Source: Frankiaceae bacterium (GTDB lineage Bacteria > Actinomycetota > Actinomycetes > JAFAQI01). From it: 9,281 nt of DNA. This document shows positions 7,055-9,281 of this stretch, in pieces (position 1 is the stretch's first letter; every line of letters starts with the position of its first letter). Location: positions 1-9,281 of the forward strand of contig JAVEEE010000272.1 in assembly GCA_030840615.1 (NCBI GenBank), written 5' to 3'. Below the pieces are notes generated by a model that saw only the letters and a list, made by a program, of their open reading frames with translations, did not search any database and was not told the origin of the DNA. Position numbers and translations under genes: made by a program.

Positions 7055-7426
7055 ATGGCCGGACGCGGGCCCGCCGCTGCGGGCATCGACAGCGCCCCTC
7101 CGTGGGTCGCGGCCTTCGGCACCCAGGCAGCGGCCGCCTGGCTCGTGATCCGCGGCGACGCCCGCGACGGCGAGTACGACGTCCCCGCCTTCGCGGCCTT
7201 CATGACGCAGCTGGGGCTGAGCGCGGCCTGGCTACTGCTCTTCTTCCGAGCCCGCCGGCCGGGCTTCGCGCTCGCGGAGCTGTGCCTGCTGTGGTTCGCG
7301 GTGGCGATGACCGTCCGTGAGTTCGCCCGCAAGCACCGGGTCGCGGCGGCCCTACTCGTTCCCTACCTGGGCTGGGTCACCTACGCCGGTGCCGTCAACG
7401 CCCGCGTGTGGTGGCGCACCCGCTGA
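7055..7426 (+). CDS. TspO/MBR-like small membrane protein, N-terminally short
   Basis: This 123-residue hydrophobic protein has its best clue near the C-terminus. VPYLGWVTYAGAVNARVWW (about 102-120) closely matches the conserved last helix of TspO/peripheral benzodiazepine receptor proteins (PYLxWVxxAxxxN), which bind porphyrins and sterols and act in stress or tetrapyrrole responses. Four hydrophobic segments are seen at about 16-33, 45-64, 69-88 and 95-115, whereas TspO proteins have five helices and roughly 150-165 residues. The usual first helix and the WY..L.KP.W.PP region are missing or unrecognisable; only APPW at 14-17 recalls the latter. The frame is open upstream to 6887, but that part would overlap the divergent SDR and is not hydrophobic. 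No Shine-Dalgarno is seen before the ATG. The last 75 bp overlap the amidase gene antisense. Family assignment is moderately sure; whether it works is not. Confidence 0.65.
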   Translation: MAGRGPAAAGIDSAPPWVAAFGTQAAAAWLVIRGDARDGEYDVPAFAAFMTQLGLSAAWLLLFFRARRPGFALAELCLLWFAVAMTVREFARKHRVAAALLVPYLGWVTYAGAVNARVWWRTR

Positions 7427-8227
7427 GGGGGTGACGGTCCAGCGGCGATGGTCGAGGGACGGCATCCGTTCCCGGCAGGCGCGGACGCGAGCCGGGTCGG
7501 CATCGGCGAACACGAGGCCGTCACGCTCGGCCAGCGACGCCACCACGACGCCGAACGGATCGACGACCATCGCGCGGCCGGCATAGACGGGCGGTGACTG
7601 GTCGGCGGCCGCCACCCAGAGCACGTTCTCGATCGCCCGCGCGCGGACCAGCGTCGACCACTGCTCCTCCTTCAGCGGGCCGGCGACCCAGGCGGACGGG
7701 AGGACCAGCAGGTCGGCGCCGTCGTCGACCAGCGCCCGCGCGAGCTCGGGAAACCGCACGTCGTAACACGTGAGCACACCCACGGTCAGGTCACCACAGT
7801 CGAAGACCAGCCGATCGTCAGCTGCCCCCGCTTCCAACCGCTCGGACTCGACCCAGCCGAGCGCGTCGAACAGATGCTGCTTGCGATAGCGACCGGTCAG
7901 CGTCCCGTCCGGCCCGACGGCGACCGCCGTGTTGTAGGCCCGGGTGGCATCCCCGGCCACCGTCTCGAACATGCCGGCGACCACCGCGACGGCGTACCGC
8001 CTCGCCGCCTCCTGGAGCCCGGTGACGAAAGGACCGTCCAGGGGCTCCGCAATCGGCGCCAGCGGCAGGTCCGCCCTGCCGAATCCGTGCATCGCAGCTT
8101 CCGGTGCCAACAGGAGCCCGGCACCGCCCTCGGCTGCCTGGCCGACCAGCGACACCAGGCGAGTCAGATTCGCCGACTTGTCGTCCCCGGACGTGAACTG
8201 CGCCACCGCGACCCGCATGGATGTCAT
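7352..8227 (-). CDS. Carbon-nitrogen hydrolase (nitrilase superfamily, omega-amidase/Nit-like)
   Basis: This 291-residue cytoplasmic amidase has the nitrilase-superfamily catalytic triad: Glu43 in APEAAMHG, Lys116 in YRKQHLFD and Cys154 in LTCYDVRFPE. The following VLPSAW, EQWSTLVRARAIEN and VAAADQ stretches resemble the Nit1/Nit2 branch, whose members hydrolyse omega-amides of 2-oxo acids or deaminated glutathione, and mycobacterial proteins of the Rv0480c type. A second start at Met4 (8218) is equally plausible, since MRVAVAQF is the usual beginning of the family; neither has a Shine-Dalgarno. The family normally ends soon after the MPSLDHRR motif (residues 255-262). Here about 29 further residues, low in complexity, read antisense into the end of the TspO-like gene. 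It is divergent from the SDR at 8257, only 29 bp away. Confidence 0.9.
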   Translation of the reverse strand: MTSMRVAVAQFTSGDDKSANLTRLVSLVGQAAEGGAGLLLAPEAAMHGFGRADLPLAPIAEPLDGPFVTGLQEAARRYAVAVVAGMFETVAGDATRAYNTAVAVGPDGTLTGRYRKQHLFDALGWVESERLEAGAADDRLVFDCGDLTVGVLTCYDVRFPELARALVDDGADLLVLPSAWVAGPLKEEQWSTLVRARAIENVLWVAAADQSPPVYAGRAMVVDPFGVVVASLAERDGLVFADADPARVRACRERMPSLDHRRWTVTPSAGAPPHAGVDGTGVGDPAQVGNE

Positions 8228-8244
8228 GAAACAACACCGGCAAC

Positions 8245-8250
8245 TACGAT
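8245..8250 (+). promoter_or_regulatory. -10 box of a probable leaderless promoter for the SDR gene at 8257
   Basis: TACGAT fits the actinobacterial -10 consensus TANNNT. It ends 6 bases before the ATG at 8257, which places the expected transcription start at or next to the A of the start codon. There is no Shine-Dalgarno before this ATG, consistent with a leaderless message. A -35 element is not clear; the hexamer 17 bp upstream (TGTCAT, 8222-8227) is a weak match and lies over the amidase start codon. Confidence 0.5.
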
Positions 8251-8256
8251 CCCGCC

Positions 8257-9105
8257 ATGGAGCGTGGAACGATCTTCGTCACGGGCGCGAGCACGGGCAT
8301 CGGGCGGGCAACGGCCGAGCGCATGGCCCGGGCGGGATACGACGTCATCCCGGGCCTGCGGCGGCCGGACGCGCTACCCGAGCCGGTGAAGGCGGCGGTG
8401 ACGATCGACCTGGCTGACCCGGCATCGATCGGGCCGGCCTGCGCCGAGGTGCTCGACCGCGCGGGCGGTCGCCTCGTCGGCCTGGTCAACAACGCGGGCT
8501 ACACGGTCAGCGGTCCATGCGAGGCACTCGAGGTCGAGGACTGGCGGCAGCAGTTCGAGGTCAACTTCTTCGGCCACCTTGCGATCACCAAGGCATTCCT
8601 GCCGACGCTGCTGGCCAACCACGGCCGCATCGTCAACATCGGGTCGATCGGCGGCCGCTTCTCCGCACCGTTCATCGCGCCCTACAGCGCGTCGAAGTTC
8701 GCCGTCCGCGCCTGGAGCGACGCGATGCGCCTGGAGCTCGCGCCGCACGGCGTGCACGTCGCACTCATCGAGCCCGGCGCGATCGCGACGCCGTTGTGGG
8801 GTAAGGGGAATGAGCTCGCCGACGAGCAGCTCGAGAAGATGACACCGGAGCAGAAGGAGCGCTACGCCAAGCAGATCGAAGGTCCTCGGAAGGCGGCGAG
8901 AATGGCCGAGAAGCACGCGATTCCCGCCGACAAGTGCGCGCAGGTCATCGAGCACGCCTTGACCGCCAAGCGGCCGAAAGGTCGCTACCTCGTCGGAGTC
9001 GACGCGCGGCTCCAGGCCGGCATCTCGATCCTCCCGACGCGAGGGCTCGACCGGGTGAGTCGACTTCTCCTCGGCCAACCGCGCGCCAGCCGTCAGCAGC
9101 GCTGA
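8257..9105 (+). CDS. Classical short-chain dehydrogenase/reductase (retinol-dehydrogenase-like)
   Basis: This 282-residue NAD(P)-dependent oxidoreductase of the SDR family has unknown substrate. The Rossmann cofactor motif is TGASTGIG (9-16), IDLAD with Asp51 would contact the adenine, NNAG is at 78-81 and VNFFGHLAIT carries the structural Asn. The catalytic residues are S130, Y143 and K147 (YSASK). EPGAIATPLW (172-181) is the usual loop after strand 6. The sequence past residue 185, with a charged helical segment (EQLEKMTPEQKERYAKQ), resembles the substrate-binding lid of retinol/hydroxysteroid-type SDRs. The ATG is chosen because the Rossmann strand begins directly after it and a -10 box lies at leaderless distance. 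The aminotransferase gene begins one base after its stop, so the two probably form an operon. Confidence 0.9.
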   Translation: MERGTIFVTGASTGIGRATAERMARAGYDVIPGLRRPDALPEPVKAAVTIDLADPASIGPACAEVLDRAGGRLVGLVNNAGYTVSGPCEALEVEDWRQQFEVNFFGHLAITKAFLPTLLANHGRIVNIGSIGGRFSAPFIAPYSASKFAVRAWSDAMRLELAPHGVHVALIEPGAIATPLWGKGNELADEQLEKMTPEQKERYAKQIEGPRKAARMAEKHAIPADKCAQVIEHALTAKRPKGRYLVGVDARLQAGISILPTRGLDRVSRLLLGQPRASRQQR

Positions 9106-9106
9106 G

Positions 9107-9281
9107 ATGGGTCACACGTTGTCCGAACCGCTCGTCGAGCGGATGCGCGGCTTCGGTACGACGATCTTCGCGGAGATGACCGCGCTCGCGCAGCAGACCG
9201 GCGCGGTCAACCTGGGGCAGGGCTTCCCCGACACCGACGGTCCCAACGCGATGCTGGAGCAGGCCGTCGAGGCGATCCGCG
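9107..9281 (+). CDS. PLP-dependent aminotransferase, DapC/kynurenine aminotransferase-like, N-terminal part (runs off the window)
   Basis: The first 58 codons of a fold-type I (class I/II) aminotransferase are present; the rest lies beyond the window. RMRGFGTTIFAEMTALA followed by VNLGQGFPDTDGP (residues 34-46) is the well-known opening of this subgroup. It includes mycobacterial DapC (N-succinyldiaminopimelate aminotransferase, Rv0858c), kynurenine aminotransferases and glutamine transaminase K, which cannot be told apart from this stretch. The PLP-binding lysine would be far downstream. The ATG follows the SDR stop by one base (TGA-G-ATG), pointing to translational coupling, and no separate ribosome binding site is obvious. 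Lysine/peptidoglycan precursor synthesis is one option. Transamination of glutamine or aromatic amino acids is another, given the omega-amidase-like gene nearby. Confidence 0.88.
   Translation, partial: MGHTLSEPLVERMRGFGTTIFAEMTALAQQTGAVNLGQGFPDTDGPNAMLEQAVEAIR

Noticed and set aside
7250..7266. AGCCCG/CGGGCT inverted repeat inside the TspO-like gene
   Set aside because: Six-base arms with GC-only pairing are frequent at this base composition. It lies within coding sequence without any other signal.
6139..7320. Long plus-strand open frame (393 codons) opposite the HSD17B4-like SDR
   Set aside because: It is the antisense of a gene with complete SDR catalytic motifs. Its product is rich in Ala, Arg, Val and His with no recognisable motif, as is typical for mirror frames in GC-rich genes.

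Overview
The window is a GC-rich chromosomal segment that looks actinobacterial. GTG starts are frequent, codon third positions are mostly G or C, one gene appears to be transcribed leaderless from a TACGAT -10 box, and there is a LigB-type ATP-dependent DNA ligase of the kind known from mycobacteria and relatives. No insertion sequence, phage gene, tRNA, rRNA or CRISPR array is visible. The genus cannot be named from the sequence alone.

Layout from left to right: (1) 1-126, the last 41 codons of an unidentified helical protein. (2) 203-1294 (+), a secreted alpha/beta hydrolase with a signal peptide and a Ser-Asp-His triad. It converges, 6 bp apart, on (3) 1301-2620 (-), an exported PBP4/DacB-type D-Ala-D-Ala carboxypeptidase. 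(4) 2678-4186 (+), the ATP-dependent DNA ligase LigB, divergent from dacB across 57 bp and ending 7 bp from (5) the convergent ABC-2 export pair. That pair is an ATPase (5018-5956, -) followed by a six-helix permease (4194-5021, -), coupled by an ATGA overlap. (6) 5957-6048 holds a long, nearly perfect hairpin directly upstream of the ATPase ribosome binding site. (7) 6049-6954 (-), a dehydrogenase like the HSD17B4/MFE-2 (R)-3-hydroxyacyl-CoA dehydrogenase domain. (8) 7055-7426 (+), a small TspO/MBR-like membrane protein that lacks the usual first helix. Its 3' end overlaps by 75 bp, tail to tail, with (9) 7352-8227 (-), a nitrilase-superfamily amidase. (10) 8257-9105 (+), a classical short-chain dehydrogenase, followed after one base by (11) 9107 to the window edge (+), the N-terminus of a fold-type I PLP aminotransferase of the DapC/kynurenine aminotransferase group.

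The genes form several small, mostly independent units rather than one pathway. The credible functional groups are the ABC exporter pair and, more speculatively, the amidase, SDR and aminotransferase cluster at the right end, which recalls transaminase/omega-amidase partnerships. I see no clear new multi-gene system. The most unusual sequence-level signals are the hairpin at 5972-6035, a perfect 28-bp palindrome inside ligB (3502-3529), and the shortened TspO-like gene whose most conserved motif is overlapped antisense by the amidase tail.
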